NCBI GenBank assembly: GCA_903876735.1
Contig: CAIRAW010000043.1
Span: forward strand, 62,001 to 126,000
DNA: 64,000 nucleotides
Reading direction: 5' to 3'
Source of the DNA: an uncultured beta proteobacterium
GTDB lineage: Bacteria > Pseudomonadota > Gammaproteobacteria > Burkholderiales > Burkholderiaceae_C
The notes beneath the pieces are model-generated. The model had not been told where the DNA came from, did no database searches, and saw nothing but the letters and a program-made list of their open reading frames with translations. A program made the position numbers and the translations under genes. The stretch's first letter is position 1. The number at the start of each line of letters is the position of its first letter. This document shows, piece by piece, positions 33,299-41,518 of the stretch.

Positions 33299-33934
33299 AT
33301 GCTCAAGACTGCAATGCAACACTGTGGGCTGATCGCCATTCTGCGAGGGATTCGTCCGGATGAAGTCGCGGCCATCGGCCTCGCCTTGTATAAGGCCGGA
33401 TTCCGGGTGATCGAAGTGCCGTTGAACTCCCCGCAACCCTTTGAAAGCATACGGACATTGCGCTTGACGCTGGCCGCAGACTGTGTGGTTGGTGCGGGCA
33501 CCGTGCTGTCGACAGCACACGTTGCGCAGGTGAAACAAGCAGGCGGCGAAATCATCGTGATGCCGCACAGCGACGCCAAAGTGATCGGTGCCGCCAAACA
33601 GGCTGCCATGGCCTGCGCGCCAGGTGTTGCCACCCTGACCGAAGCATTTGCCGCGCTGGCCGCAGGCGCTGATGTACTGAAAATGTTCCCTGCCGAGCAA
33701 CTCGGTCCAGTCGTGGTCAAAGCATGGCGCGCGGTCATTCCGGGTGACGTCGCTTTGATTCCGGTGGGCGGAATCACACCCGCCAATATGGCGTCCTTTG
33801 TCGCTGCGGGCGCATCCGGTTTTGGCTTGGGCTCAGCGCTCTATAAGCCAGGCCTGAGCGCGACTGAGGTCGCCCGAAATGCCGACGAATTCATTGTCGC
33901 ATGGCACTCCACGCAAGAGCAGAAATCAAGCTGA
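33299..33934 (+). CDS. dgoA: 2-dehydro-3-deoxy-6-phosphogalactonate aldolase
   Basis: 211 residues, class I KDPG/KDPGal aldolase. The catalytic Glu is about residue 39 (FRVIEVPLNSPQP) and the Schiff-base Lys about residue 128 (DVLKMFPAEQLGP); GAGTVLST and IPVGGITPANM bind phosphate. It cleaves KDPGal to pyruvate and glyceraldehyde-3-phosphate. The VPLNSP wording fits DgoA better than Eda. It has GGAAAG before the start. Confidence 0.93.
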   Translation: MLKTAMQHCGLIAILRGIRPDEVAAIGLALYKAGFRVIEVPLNSPQPFESIRTLRLTLAADCVVGAGTVLSTAHVAQVKQAGGEIIVMPHSDAKVIGAAKQAAMACAPGVATLTEAFAALAAGADVLKMFPAEQLGPVVVKAWRAVIPGDVALIPVGGITPANMASFVAAGASGFGLGSALYKPGLSATEVARNADEFIVAWHSTQEQKSS

Positions 33935-33991
33935 TTCAAGCAAAATCAGCAGGCTTGTCAGCAACCCCATTCCTCGAGAAGAGAAGGAACA

Positions 33992-35140
33992 ATGAAGATC
34001 ACCAAACTGACCACTTACATCGTGCCACCGCGCTGGTGTTTTCTGAAAATTGAAACCGATGAAGGCGTGTTCGGCTGGGGCGAACCGGTCGTTGAAGGTC
34101 GGGCGCACAGCGTGGCAGCTGCTGTTGAAGAGTTATCCGACTACCTCATCGGCAAGGACCCGCGCAATATCGAAGATCACTGGACCGTGTTGTATCGCGG
34201 GGGCTTTTATCGCGGCGGCGCAATCCACATGAGCGCGCTGGCCGGTATCGATCAGGCGCTATGGGATATCAAGGGCAAAGCGCTCGGGGTCTCGGTGAGC
34301 CAACTGCTGGGCGGCCCGGTGCGCAACAGTATCCGCGTCTACTCCTGGATTGGCGGCGACCGCCCGGCCAATGTTGCAGCGGCCGCCAAAGATGCTGTGG
34401 CGCGCGGGTTTACGGCGGTCAAAATGAACGGAACTGAAGAACTGCAGTTCGTCGATTCGCATGAAAAAGTTGAAGCGGCATTGGCCAATGTGGCGGCGGT
34501 GCGCGACGCAGTCGGTCCTCACGTCGGCATCGGCGTCGACTTTCACGGTCGGGTCCATAAACCGATGGCCAAAGTGCTGATAAAGGAACTGGATCCATAC
34601 AAGCTGATGTTCATTGAAGAGCCGGTTTTGAGCGAAAACTACGAGGCGCTCAAGGAACTCGCGCCGCTGACCAGCACGCCAATTGCTCTGGGTGAGCGAC
34701 TTTATTCACGCTGGGATTTCAAACGAATTCTCAGCGAAGGCTATGTCGACATCATCCAGCCCGATGTCTCGCACGCCGGCGGTATCACGGAAACCCGCAA
34801 GATCTGCACCATGGCCGAAGCCTACGACGTCGCCGTGGCGCTGCACTGCCCGCTCGGCCCGATAGCACTGGCCGCTTGCCTGCAGGTCGATGCCGTGTCG
34901 TACAACGCCTTCATCCAGGAGCAAAGCCTGGGCATCCACTACAACCAGAGCAATGACTTGCTGGACTATCTGACACAGCCGGAAGTCTTTGCCTATGACA
35001 AAGGCTATGTCGTGATTCCGCAAGGACCTGGCTTGGGGATTGAAATCAACGAAGCGTACGTCAAGGAGCGCGCCGCTATCGGCCACCGCTGGCGCAACCC
35101 GATCTGGCGTCACAAGGACGGCAGTTTCGCCGAATGGTAG
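33992..35140 (+). CDS. dgoD: D-galactonate dehydratase
   Basis: 382 residues, identical in length to the E. coli enzyme, of the enolase superfamily. Key residues are at the family positions: Asp183 and His185 in VDFHGRV, metal Glu residues in IEEPVL and LGERLYSRW, the base His in LHCPLGPIA and Glu in IQEQSLG. It dehydrates D-galactonate to 2-keto-3-deoxygalactonate. It has a strong AAGGA ribosome site. It completes the De Ley-Doudoroff trio with dgoK and dgoA. Confidence 0.95.
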   Translation: MKITKLTTYIVPPRWCFLKIETDEGVFGWGEPVVEGRAHSVAAAVEELSDYLIGKDPRNIEDHWTVLYRGGFYRGGAIHMSALAGIDQALWDIKGKALGVSVSQLLGGPVRNSIRVYSWIGGDRPANVAAAAKDAVARGFTAVKMNGTEELQFVDSHEKVEAALANVAAVRDAVGPHVGIGVDFHGRVHKPMAKVLIKELDPYKLMFIEEPVLSENYEALKELAPLTSTPIALGERLYSRWDFKRILSEGYVDIIQPDVSHAGGITETRKICTMAEAYDVAVALHCPLGPIALAACLQVDAVSYNAFIQEQSLGIHYNQSNDLLDYLTQPEVFAYDKGYVVIPQGPGLGIEINEAYVKERAAIGHRWRNPIWRHKDGSFAEW

Positions 35141-35149
35141 AAATGCCGC

Positions 35150-35968
35150 TTACCCTTTGACAGCGCCCATCGTCAGCCCCTTGACCACGTATTTCTGGAA
35201 AATCATGGTCAGAATGAGCGCCGGCGCCATGATGGCCACGGCAGCGGCCATCACGCCGCCCCAGTCGACTTCGGCATAGGACAGAAAGTTGTAGACGGCG
35301 ATCGGCAGGGTCTTGGTCCGCTCCATGCTGAGCACTTGCGAGAACATGAAGTTGTTCCAGGAAAAGATGAACGACAGTGTTGTGGCGGTGATGATGCCAG
35401 GACCCGACAGGGGCAGGATGATCTTCAGAAACGCGAGCTGTCGCGTGGCACCGTCAACCATGGCCGACTCTTCGAGCTCACGCGGAATCGTATTGAAATA
35501 GGTCGACATGATCCAGACCACAATCGGCAGCGCGATCAGCATGTGCGAGAGGATTAACGCGACATAGCTGTCCATCAGGCCAAGTCGCGAGAAAATGATG
35601 TACCAGGGCATCAGGAAAGAAATGCCGGGCATCAGGCGCGCCAGCAGGATAAACAAGGCGAGCTTTTTCTGGGCAAAGCGGGAAATCGAGTAGGCCGCCG
35701 GCAATCCTAGCAACAGGGACAGGCCGACCGCCATCGCGCCGACAAGGGTCGAGTTAAAAAAGTATTTCAGGAAGTCCTGCTCTTCGAACACCTTGCGGTA
35801 ATTCTGTAGCGTTGGTTCAAAGAACAGCTTGGGCGGCCAGGAGATGATGTCGACCTGTGTCTTGAACGACGAGGTCAGCATCCACAGGAAAGGAAACAGC
35901 ACGACCAGCGCAATGATCAGGACCAGCAGGTAGAACAGGACGGTGCTGACGATTTTGTTTTTCTTCAT
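35150..35968 (-). CDS. sugar ABC transporter permease (MalG-type)
   Basis: 272 residues with six membrane segments. The EAA loop (ELEESAMVDGATRQLAFLKI) and C-terminal LTMGAVKG mark a CUT1 inner permease. It starts 10 bases after the partner permease gene with a GAGGAAG ribosome site and is the last gene of the gntK-ABC operon. The gene is tail-to-tail with dgoD. The cargo is likely a sugar acid or a glycoside yielding gluconate or galactonate. Confidence 0.93.
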   Translation of the reverse strand: MKKNKIVSTVLFYLLVLIIALVVLFPFLWMLTSSFKTQVDIISWPPKLFFEPTLQNYRKVFEEQDFLKYFFNSTLVGAMAVGLSLLLGLPAAYSISRFAQKKLALFILLARLMPGISFLMPWYIIFSRLGLMDSYVALILSHMLIALPIVVWIMSTYFNTIPRELEESAMVDGATRQLAFLKIILPLSGPGIITATTLSFIFSWNNFMFSQVLSMERTKTLPIAVYNFLSYAEVDWGGVMAAAVAIMAPALILTMIFQKYVVKGLTMGAVKG

Positions 35969-35978
35969 GACTGCTTCC

Positions 35979-36857
35979 TCAGTTCTCGCTCGACGCGCGC
36001 AGTTTCATGATGCCCAGGCTGCACAGCAGCACCACCAGGAACAGGGCTACCAGAATGACCGACGACTGACCCATGCGGAAGTACTCGAAGCTGTACTTGA
36101 AGCCCATGATGTTGAGCGTCTCGGACGCATAACCAGGGCCACCGCCGGTCATGGCAAAGATGATGTCGAAGGTCTTGAGCGCATCGATCAGGCGCAGAAT
36201 CATCGCCGTCAGAATGACCGGCATGACCATAGGGATGGTGACATAGCGCAGAATCTGCCACTCGCTGGCACCGTCTACGCGCGCAGCTTCGACCGGCTCC
36301 TCCGACAAACCGGCCAGGCCGGCGAGCACGATCAGCGTGATCATCGGTGTCCACTGCCAGACATCGACCAGGACCAGCGACGCAATGACGGTGTTTTCGC
36401 TTGAGACCCAGCGCCCCTGCGGCAGCCCGATGGCGTCGAGGGCGAAATTGAGCAGACCGATAGTCGGGTCGTAAAAAAGATTGAAGACAATGCCCACCGC
36501 GACCGGCGTGGCCACGAGCGGCAGCAAGAGCAGCAGTTTGGCCAGACTCCTGCCAACAAAGGCGCGGTTCAGAATCAGTGCAATGGCAACACCCAGCACA
36601 ACCTCGATCGCCACGGCAGACACCGTGAACGAGAATGTTCGGCCAACGGCGCGCAGAAAACGTGGCTCGAAGAAGACGCGCAGATAGCTGTTGAGGCCGA
36701 CAAACGACGCTTCCATCCCCGAGGTGAGATTCCAGTTGGTAAAACTCAGGTACAGGGTGTAGAGAATCGGAAACACCATCAGCAAGCCGATGAAAACGAC
36801 GGCTGGAAGCGGAAACAAAATCCGCAAATTCCGTTCGGTAAAGCTTGACTGGATCAT
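35979..36857 (-). CDS. sugar ABC transporter permease (MalF-type)
   Basis: 292 residues from the ATG at 36857 (GAAGG upstream); the longer frame runs through the intercistronic hairpin and is unlikely. Six membrane segments, EAA loop PVEAARVDGASEWQILRYVT, and TGGGPGYASETLNIMGFKYS identify the CUT1 outer permease. It pairs with the next permease. About 100 bases and a hairpin separate it from the binding-protein gene. Confidence 0.93.
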   Translation of the reverse strand: MIQSSFTERNLRILFPLPAVVFIGLLMVFPILYTLYLSFTNWNLTSGMEASFVGLNSYLRVFFEPRFLRAVGRTFSFTVSAVAIEVVLGVAIALILNRAFVGRSLAKLLLLLPLVATPVAVGIVFNLFYDPTIGLLNFALDAIGLPQGRWVSSENTVIASLVLVDVWQWTPMITLIVLAGLAGLSEEPVEAARVDGASEWQILRYVTIPMVMPVILTAMILRLIDALKTFDIIFAMTGGGPGYASETLNIMGFKYSFEYFRMGQSSVILVALFLVVLLCSLGIMKLRASSEN

Positions 36858-36904
36858 GACTGGCCTTCTACGCGAAAATTCTTGAGCGATCTCAACCTGG
36901 CATA

Positions 36905-36932
36905 CGGGCAGTCCACCGAGGTGAACTGCCCG
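36905..36932. repeat. intercistronic hairpin between binding-protein and permease genes
   Basis: CGGGCAGT at 36905-36912 pairs with ACTGCCCG at 36925-36932, and the inner CACC/GGTG can extend the stem. No T-run follows. In sugar ABC operons such hairpins often protect the upstream binding-protein message and lower permease expression; that role is inferred here. Confidence 0.6.
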
Positions 36933-36956
36933 CGTACAAGTCAAGCAGCAGTGCGT

Positions 36957-38213
36957 TTACTTGCCGAATTCACCGCTGTCCTGCAGCAGTTCGTTGACCC
37001 GCGTGACTTTTTCCTTGGCCATCTGATCGAGCTTGGTGGACGTGCCCTTGGTGTTGATCGACTCGATGATGATTTCGCCGATGAGGTCGCGCGCCTCGCC
37101 CACGGCGCTCATGTAGGGCCGGTCAACCGGCGTGCCGTGCTTGGCCGCAAAGGCGCGCGTCTCGATCAGGCCGGGGTTCATCTTGCTGCGCACGATCTGG
37201 TCATCCCAGACCGATGAACGTGCCATTGTGATGTTGCCCATCATGCCTTTGATCGCCATTTCCTTGCTTGATGCCCAGTTCAGGAACTTCATGGCCAGGT
37301 CTTTCTTCTTGGACTGGCTGGCTACCGAAATTCCCCACGAAGAGACGATGAAAGGCGCATTGGTCTTGGGTCCTGCGGGGAAGTTGGCAATGTCAAAATT
37401 AGCCACCGGGATTTGTGTCTTGGACTGATCAACGACCTGGCCATAGAACACCGAGGCGTCAGTCCACATCGCAACCTTGCCGGCCTGGAACAGCGGCATG
37501 ATGTTTTCCCATGACATCGAAGTCACGCCCTTCGGACCATAGTTGCCGAGCAGTTTTCCGTAATAACGGATCGCGTCGATGGCTGGTTTCGAGTTGAAGA
37601 CCGCCGTGCCTTTGTCGAGATACTGGCCACCGTAGTTGAATATGTAGCTCGAGGCCTGGGTTACGGCTGCCGCGCCTTTGCCACGCGAAGCGAAGCCGGC
37701 GACATTTTCGGAATTGAGCTTAAGGGCGGCTGCTTCGAGTTCATCGAAGGTGGTCGGCACTTTGAGCCCCGCCTGCTGCAGCAGGTCCTTGCGGTAGTAG
37801 AGCACCTGCCATTCGGTGACCAAAGGAACGATGTAGGGTTTGCCGCCAAAAGAGGCAGCGTTCATGATGTTCTTCGGATAGTCATTGAAGTCATAGCCAG
37901 TCAGGGGTGCGTACCAGCCATTCTTCGAGAACATCTTGCCTTCCTGCAGCGGGCGCGTCATGAAGACGTCGACGGTGGAGGATTTGGTGGCGAATTCAGT
38001 CGTGAGCTTTTGCGTCAGCTGGCTTTCCTGCAAGCTTTCGACGTTGACCTTGATGCCGGTGCTTTTCTCGAACTGCGGAATCGACAGCTTGAGCAATTCA
38101 CCATAAGGGTGGTTGGCCACCAGCACACGGATTTCACCCGATTGCGCCATTGCACCCGCGCACAGACACATTGAAGCCAGTGCAACCCCGATTTTTGACA
38201 ATTTGTATTCCAT
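36957..38213 (-). CDS. sugar ABC transporter substrate-binding protein
   Basis: 418 residues from the ATG at 38213, which follows GGAGG. There is a Sec signal peptide (KLSKIGVALASMCLCAGAMA, cleavage after MAQ). The mature part is a CUT1 binding protein: FEKSTGIKVNVESL, DVFMTRPLQ, TEWQVLYYRKDLLQQAGLK. It captures the ligand in the periplasm for the two permeases. Operon partners gntK and the LacI regulator hint at gluconate, galactonate or a parent sugar. Confidence 0.92.
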   Translation of the reverse strand: MEYKLSKIGVALASMCLCAGAMAQSGEIRVLVANHPYGELLKLSIPQFEKSTGIKVNVESLQESQLTQKLTTEFATKSSTVDVFMTRPLQEGKMFSKNGWYAPLTGYDFNDYPKNIMNAASFGGKPYIVPLVTEWQVLYYRKDLLQQAGLKVPTTFDELEAAALKLNSENVAGFASRGKGAAAVTQASSYIFNYGGQYLDKGTAVFNSKPAIDAIRYYGKLLGNYGPKGVTSMSWENIMPLFQAGKVAMWTDASVFYGQVVDQSKTQIPVANFDIANFPAGPKTNAPFIVSSWGISVASQSKKKDLAMKFLNWASSKEMAIKGMMGNITMARSSVWDDQIVRSKMNPGLIETRAFAAKHGTPVDRPYMSAVGEARDLIGEIIIESINTKGTSTKLDQMAKEKVTRVNELLQDSGEFGK

Positions 38214-38251
38214 GAAAACCTCCAAGTTAAAAGAGTAAAGAACCATCCACC

Positions 38252-39349
38252 CTAAACGATGACGTCTGAAGTGTTCTTGTCGAACACGTGCGTGTTGGCC
38301 ATCTTGAAATCGATCTGTATCGTTTCGCCGACACCGATCGGCTGCTTCGGCACGGCCATGCGCGCCACCAGGGCATGCGCGTCGCAGCTGAGGTGCGCGA
38401 AGATTTCGGAGCCGAGCAACTCCACCACCTCGGCCCTGGCGCTGATCGCACTGCCGACATCGGAGCCCGGTTCATGCAGCGCAATGTCTTCCGGGCGAAC
38501 ACCGAAGACCACCTCCTTGCCGGCGTGCGCAAGCAGCTTGGCGCGGAAGACTTCGGGCATGGCAATGCGGAAACTGCCACCATCAATGAACAGTTGGCCT
38601 GCTTCGCTGACCAGACGGGCGTCGAAGAAATTCATCGCCGGCGAACCGATGAAGCCGGCGACGAAACGGTTGACCGGTTGGGCATAGACTTCCATCGGCG
38701 CGCCGCTTTGCTGTACCACGCCCTTGTTCATGATGAAGATGCGGTTGGCCATGGTCATGGCCTCGACTTGATCATGCGTGACATAGATCATGGTTGCACC
38801 CAGGCGGCGGTGCAACTTGCTGATTTCGGCACGCATCGCCACGCGCAACTTGGCGTCCAGGTTGGACAGTGGCTCGTCGAACAGGAACACCTTGGGCTTG
38901 CGTACGATGGCGCGGCCTACCGCCACGCGCTGGCGCTGGCCACCAGAGAGTTCTTTGGGCTTGCGCTCCAGCAGTTCGCCCAGTCCGAGAATGTCGGCAG
39001 CCTCCTGCACCCTGTCGTCGATTTCGGCTTCGGAGAGCTTGCGAATCTTCAGGCCGAAGCCCATGTTTTCGCGCACATTCATGTGCGGGTACAGGGCGTA
39101 ATTCTGAAACACCATCGCGATGTCGCGATCCTTCGGGGCCATGTCGTTGACCAGCGTGTCGCCGATGTAGATTTCGCCCGAAGTGATGGTTTCCAGGCCG
39201 GCGATCATGCGCAGGGCGGTCGACTTGCCGCAGCCCGAAGAGCCCACCAACACGGCAAATTCCTTGTCCTGAATTTCGATCGACAAATCGTTGACGACGT
39301 TGACGGATCCGAACCGTTTGACGACGTTTTTCAAAGTGACTTTGGCCAA
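38252..39349 (-). CDS. sugar ABC transporter ATP-binding protein (UgpC/MsmK-type)
   Basis: 365 residues. Walker A GSSGCGKST, Q-loop FQNYALYPHM, signature LSGGQRQR, Walker B VFLFDEPLS and VTHDQ are complete, followed by a MalK-type regulatory domain. The start is an unusual TTG at 39349, about nine bases after GGAG; no ATG is better placed. It energises the importer encoded downstream. It is closely similar to the ATPase at 12327, so the two could substitute for each other. Confidence 0.93.
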   Translation of the reverse strand: MAKVTLKNVVKRFGSVNVVNDLSIEIQDKEFAVLVGSSGCGKSTALRMIAGLETITSGEIYIGDTLVNDMAPKDRDIAMVFQNYALYPHMNVRENMGFGLKIRKLSEAEIDDRVQEAADILGLGELLERKPKELSGGQRQRVAVGRAIVRKPKVFLFDEPLSNLDAKLRVAMRAEISKLHRRLGATMIYVTHDQVEAMTMANRIFIMNKGVVQQSGAPMEVYAQPVNRFVAGFIGSPAMNFFDARLVSEAGQLFIDGGSFRIAMPEVFRAKLLAHAGKEVVFGVRPEDIALHEPGSDVGSAISARAEVVELLGSEIFAHLSCDAHALVARMAVPKQPIGVGETIQIDFKMANTHVFDKNTSDVIV

Positions 39350-39364
39350 GTGCGATTACTCCTT

Positions 39365-39934
39365 CTATTTGGCGTTTGACTGACGACCCTGGGCATCAAT
39401 CCACTGGATCGTCTTCGCGCACAACTCGGACGGCGCACTCGCACCATCCAACTGAAGCACACGCTCTTCGCCGCGGGGATCCTCCAGGGTCGCAAATTGG
39501 CTTGCAACCAGGCTACTGGGGAATGGATGCCCCCCGGATCGGGCTTGGACCCGCGCATTTGCGAGTTCCTGCGTGACGCTCAGATGCACGAAGCTTAACC
39601 GCGGAATCGCTTGGCGAAGACGCGCCCGGTAGATACGCTTGAGCGCAGAACAGGCCAGAACCGCCCCACCGGGATGACTTAGCAATTCAACACCGAGACG
39701 ATCGAGCCACCCGTCCCGGTCCGCGTCGTCCAGGGCGATTCCTCGGCTCATTTTCTGGATATTTTCTGGCGGATGAAACTGATCACCTTCGACGAAAGTC
39801 AGCTTCAGCGCGTCAGCCAGGTGCTGCGCCAGTGTGGACTTGCCGCATCCTGCGACTCCCATGACGATGAGCCGCAGAGCCTCCCGAGGATGATCGGCTG
39901 ACGGTGATGGCACGGATATCGGAACCTGAATCAT
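39365..39934 (-). CDS. gntK: gluconokinase
   Basis: 189 residues, with an N-terminal extension before the usual start. The P-loop is MGVAGCGKSTLAQHLA, followed by FVEGDQFHPPENIQKMSRGIALDDADRDGWL and ACSALKRIYRARLR, all typical of GntK/IdnK (long runs quoted in parts). It makes 6-phosphogluconate. It is the first gene of the operon with the sugar ABC importer and has the palindrome AGATAGCGCTATCT 18 bases upstream of its start, so it is probably repressed by the LacI protein encoded divergently. Confidence 0.92.
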   Translation of the reverse strand: MIQVPISVPSPSADHPREALRLIVMGVAGCGKSTLAQHLADALKLTFVEGDQFHPPENIQKMSRGIALDDADRDGWLDRLGVELLSHPGGAVLACSALKRIYRARLRQAIPRLSFVHLSVTQELANARVQARSGGHPFPSSLVASQFATLEDPRGEERVLQLDGASAPSELCAKTIQWIDAQGRQSNAK

Positions 39935-39951
39935 TGACCATTCTCAAAATT

Positions 39952-39965
39952 AGATAGCGCTATCT
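39952..39965. promoter_or_regulatory. LacI/GntR-type operator before gntK
   Basis: A perfect 14-base palindrome AGATAGCGCTATCT, 18-31 bases upstream of the gntK start. A central CG pair is the hallmark of LacI-family operators. It matches 12 of 14 bases of the site before the regulator gene. Confidence 0.8.
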
Positions 39966-40111
39966 TAACCATCGACGGATCAAATTTGGCTAGGGTTTAC
40001 CCGATATTCATCCGGTTTTCTTGATATGTCGCAAGCAGTTTCTTCAATGAAAGTAAAGCAAAATGGCTGGCCGGATTATTTGATCCATCATGCGCGGCTC
40101 GACCGGCTGTC

Positions 40112-40125
40112 AGGTAGCGTTATCT
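40112..40125. promoter_or_regulatory. LacI/GntR-type operator before the regulator gene
   Basis: AGGTAGCGTTATCT, an imperfect copy of the gntK operator, 15-28 bases upstream of the regulator start. The placing mirrors the gntK site, suggesting autoregulation, with weaker binding than at gntK. Confidence 0.72.
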
Positions 40126-40139
40126 GATAGGATTCCATC

Positions 40140-41174
40140 ATGGTCACGAAAAAACGGGATACGAGGGCTTCAGGTCGGGTCACGCTCGACGACGTGGCTT
40201 TGGCCGCAGGTGTGAGCCGCATGACGGTTTCACGTGCACTGCGCGGGGACCGCAAGGTTGCGCCTGAACTGGTGGAACGTGCCACTTCGGCGGCCAAACG
40301 CCTGGGCTATGTGCCGGACCCGGCTGCGCGCGCGCTGGCATCGAGCAGGAGTTCGCACGTGGCAATACTGATTCCGCTGCTTTCGAATCAATTGTTCGTC
40401 GATTTGCTGGAGGGCGTTCAACGCACACTCTTGCCAGATGGATACCAGACGCTGATGGGGGTCACCCACTATGACGCGTCCGAAGAGGAACAACTGCTCA
40501 AGGGGTATCTGATGCATCGGCCGGCCGGGTTGCTGGTTACAGGGTCGGAGCACTCAGAGTCGACCAGGCAGCTCATTGCAAAAAGCGGCATTCCTTGTGT
40601 GTACTTGATGGAAACCCTTGCGCAGGAGGGTATGTACAGCGTGGGATTTTCACAGCGCGACGCGGCGCGCGCCATGACGCAACATTTGATCGACACGGGG
40701 CGCCGCCGGATTGCCTTTGCCGCAGCTCAGCTCGACCCACGCACGCTTCAGCGAGCGCAGGGTTACCGTGATTGTCTGCAGGCGGCGGGCCTGTACGATG
40801 CCACGCTTGAGTGGCAGAACCCCGCGCCCTCTTCGCTGAAGGTGGGAAACACCATGTTCGAACAGATCATCAGCATTCGCCCGCGTGTTGATGCCATCTT
40901 CTTTTGCAACGATGACTTGGCCCAGGGCGGTTTGCTGGCCGCCTTGCGCATGGGCATCAAGGTGCCGCGCCAGGTTTCGATCGCCGGCTTCAATGATTTA
41001 CCGGGCAGCGCTGAATTCGTACCCAGCCTTAGCACGGTGAAAACACCACGTTGGGCGATCGGTGTTCGAGCCGCGCAAATGCTGTTGCAGCTGATGCGGG
41101 GTGAGCCTGTCGCCGAGCCCAAAGTCGATTTGGGTTTTGAGTTGGTTTTGCGGCAAAGCACCGCCCTTGCCTGA
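40140..41174 (+). CDS. LacI-family transcriptional regulator (GntR-like)
   Basis: 344 residues. The helix-turn-helix VTLDDVALAAGVSRMTVSRAL and hinge (YVPDPAARALASSRS) are followed by a full periplasmic-binding-type effector domain (IPLLSNQLFVDLLEGV, IDAIFFCNDD-like VDAIFFCNDDLAQGG, SIAGFNDLPG); the longest of these is quoted only in part. The wording is closest to GntR/IdnR gluconate repressors, fitting gntK next door. The inducer is probably gluconate or a related aldonate. It is divergent from gntK with an operator at each start. Confidence 0.9.
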   Translation: MVTKKRDTRASGRVTLDDVALAAGVSRMTVSRALRGDRKVAPELVERATSAAKRLGYVPDPAARALASSRSSHVAILIPLLSNQLFVDLLEGVQRTLLPDGYQTLMGVTHYDASEEEQLLKGYLMHRPAGLLVTGSEHSESTRQLIAKSGIPCVYLMETLAQEGMYSVGFSQRDAARAMTQHLIDTGRRRIAFAAAQLDPRTLQRAQGYRDCLQAAGLYDATLEWQNPAPSSLKVGNTMFEQIISIRPRVDAIFFCNDDLAQGGLLAALRMGIKVPRQVSIAGFNDLPGSAEFVPSLSTVKTPRWAIGVRAAQMLLQLMRGEPVAEPKVDLGFELVLRQSTALA

Positions 41175-41518
41175 CCCGTTGACGGGTTGAACCTGAGTGC
41201 GCACGACAGGCGCCTGATGACACCAGCTTTTGATCATTTCCAGATAGCCTGCTGTGGATGGCGTTTACGATGTTTCTCCGCTTGTATCCGGTATACCAAC
41301 TGACATCTGACAATTAGCAATTGACAAGGAACGGACGAGTTGCACCAGGATTGAACGATGGAAGGTGGCGATGCCGAAAAAGTGACTTGGGGGACATCGC
41401 TCCCGCTGCACTGGAAGCCGCGACGGAATTAAAAATGATCGGAAGCCTTGATCATTCGCAACGCACGGCGGCGCGGTTGGCATAGCGTGGTCCAGGCAAT
41501 CGTATCTGGGGGATGTTC
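41175..41518. other. gap between LacI regulator and chitinase genes
   Basis: 344 bases without a supported gene. A short stem ACCCG/CGGGT lies directly after the regulator stop (near 41172-41186) but lacks a T-run. A TTGACA at 41322 has no matching -10 box. Sequence is lower in GC than the flanks, which may mark the edge of a transferred segment carrying the chitinase gene. Confidence 0.3.
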
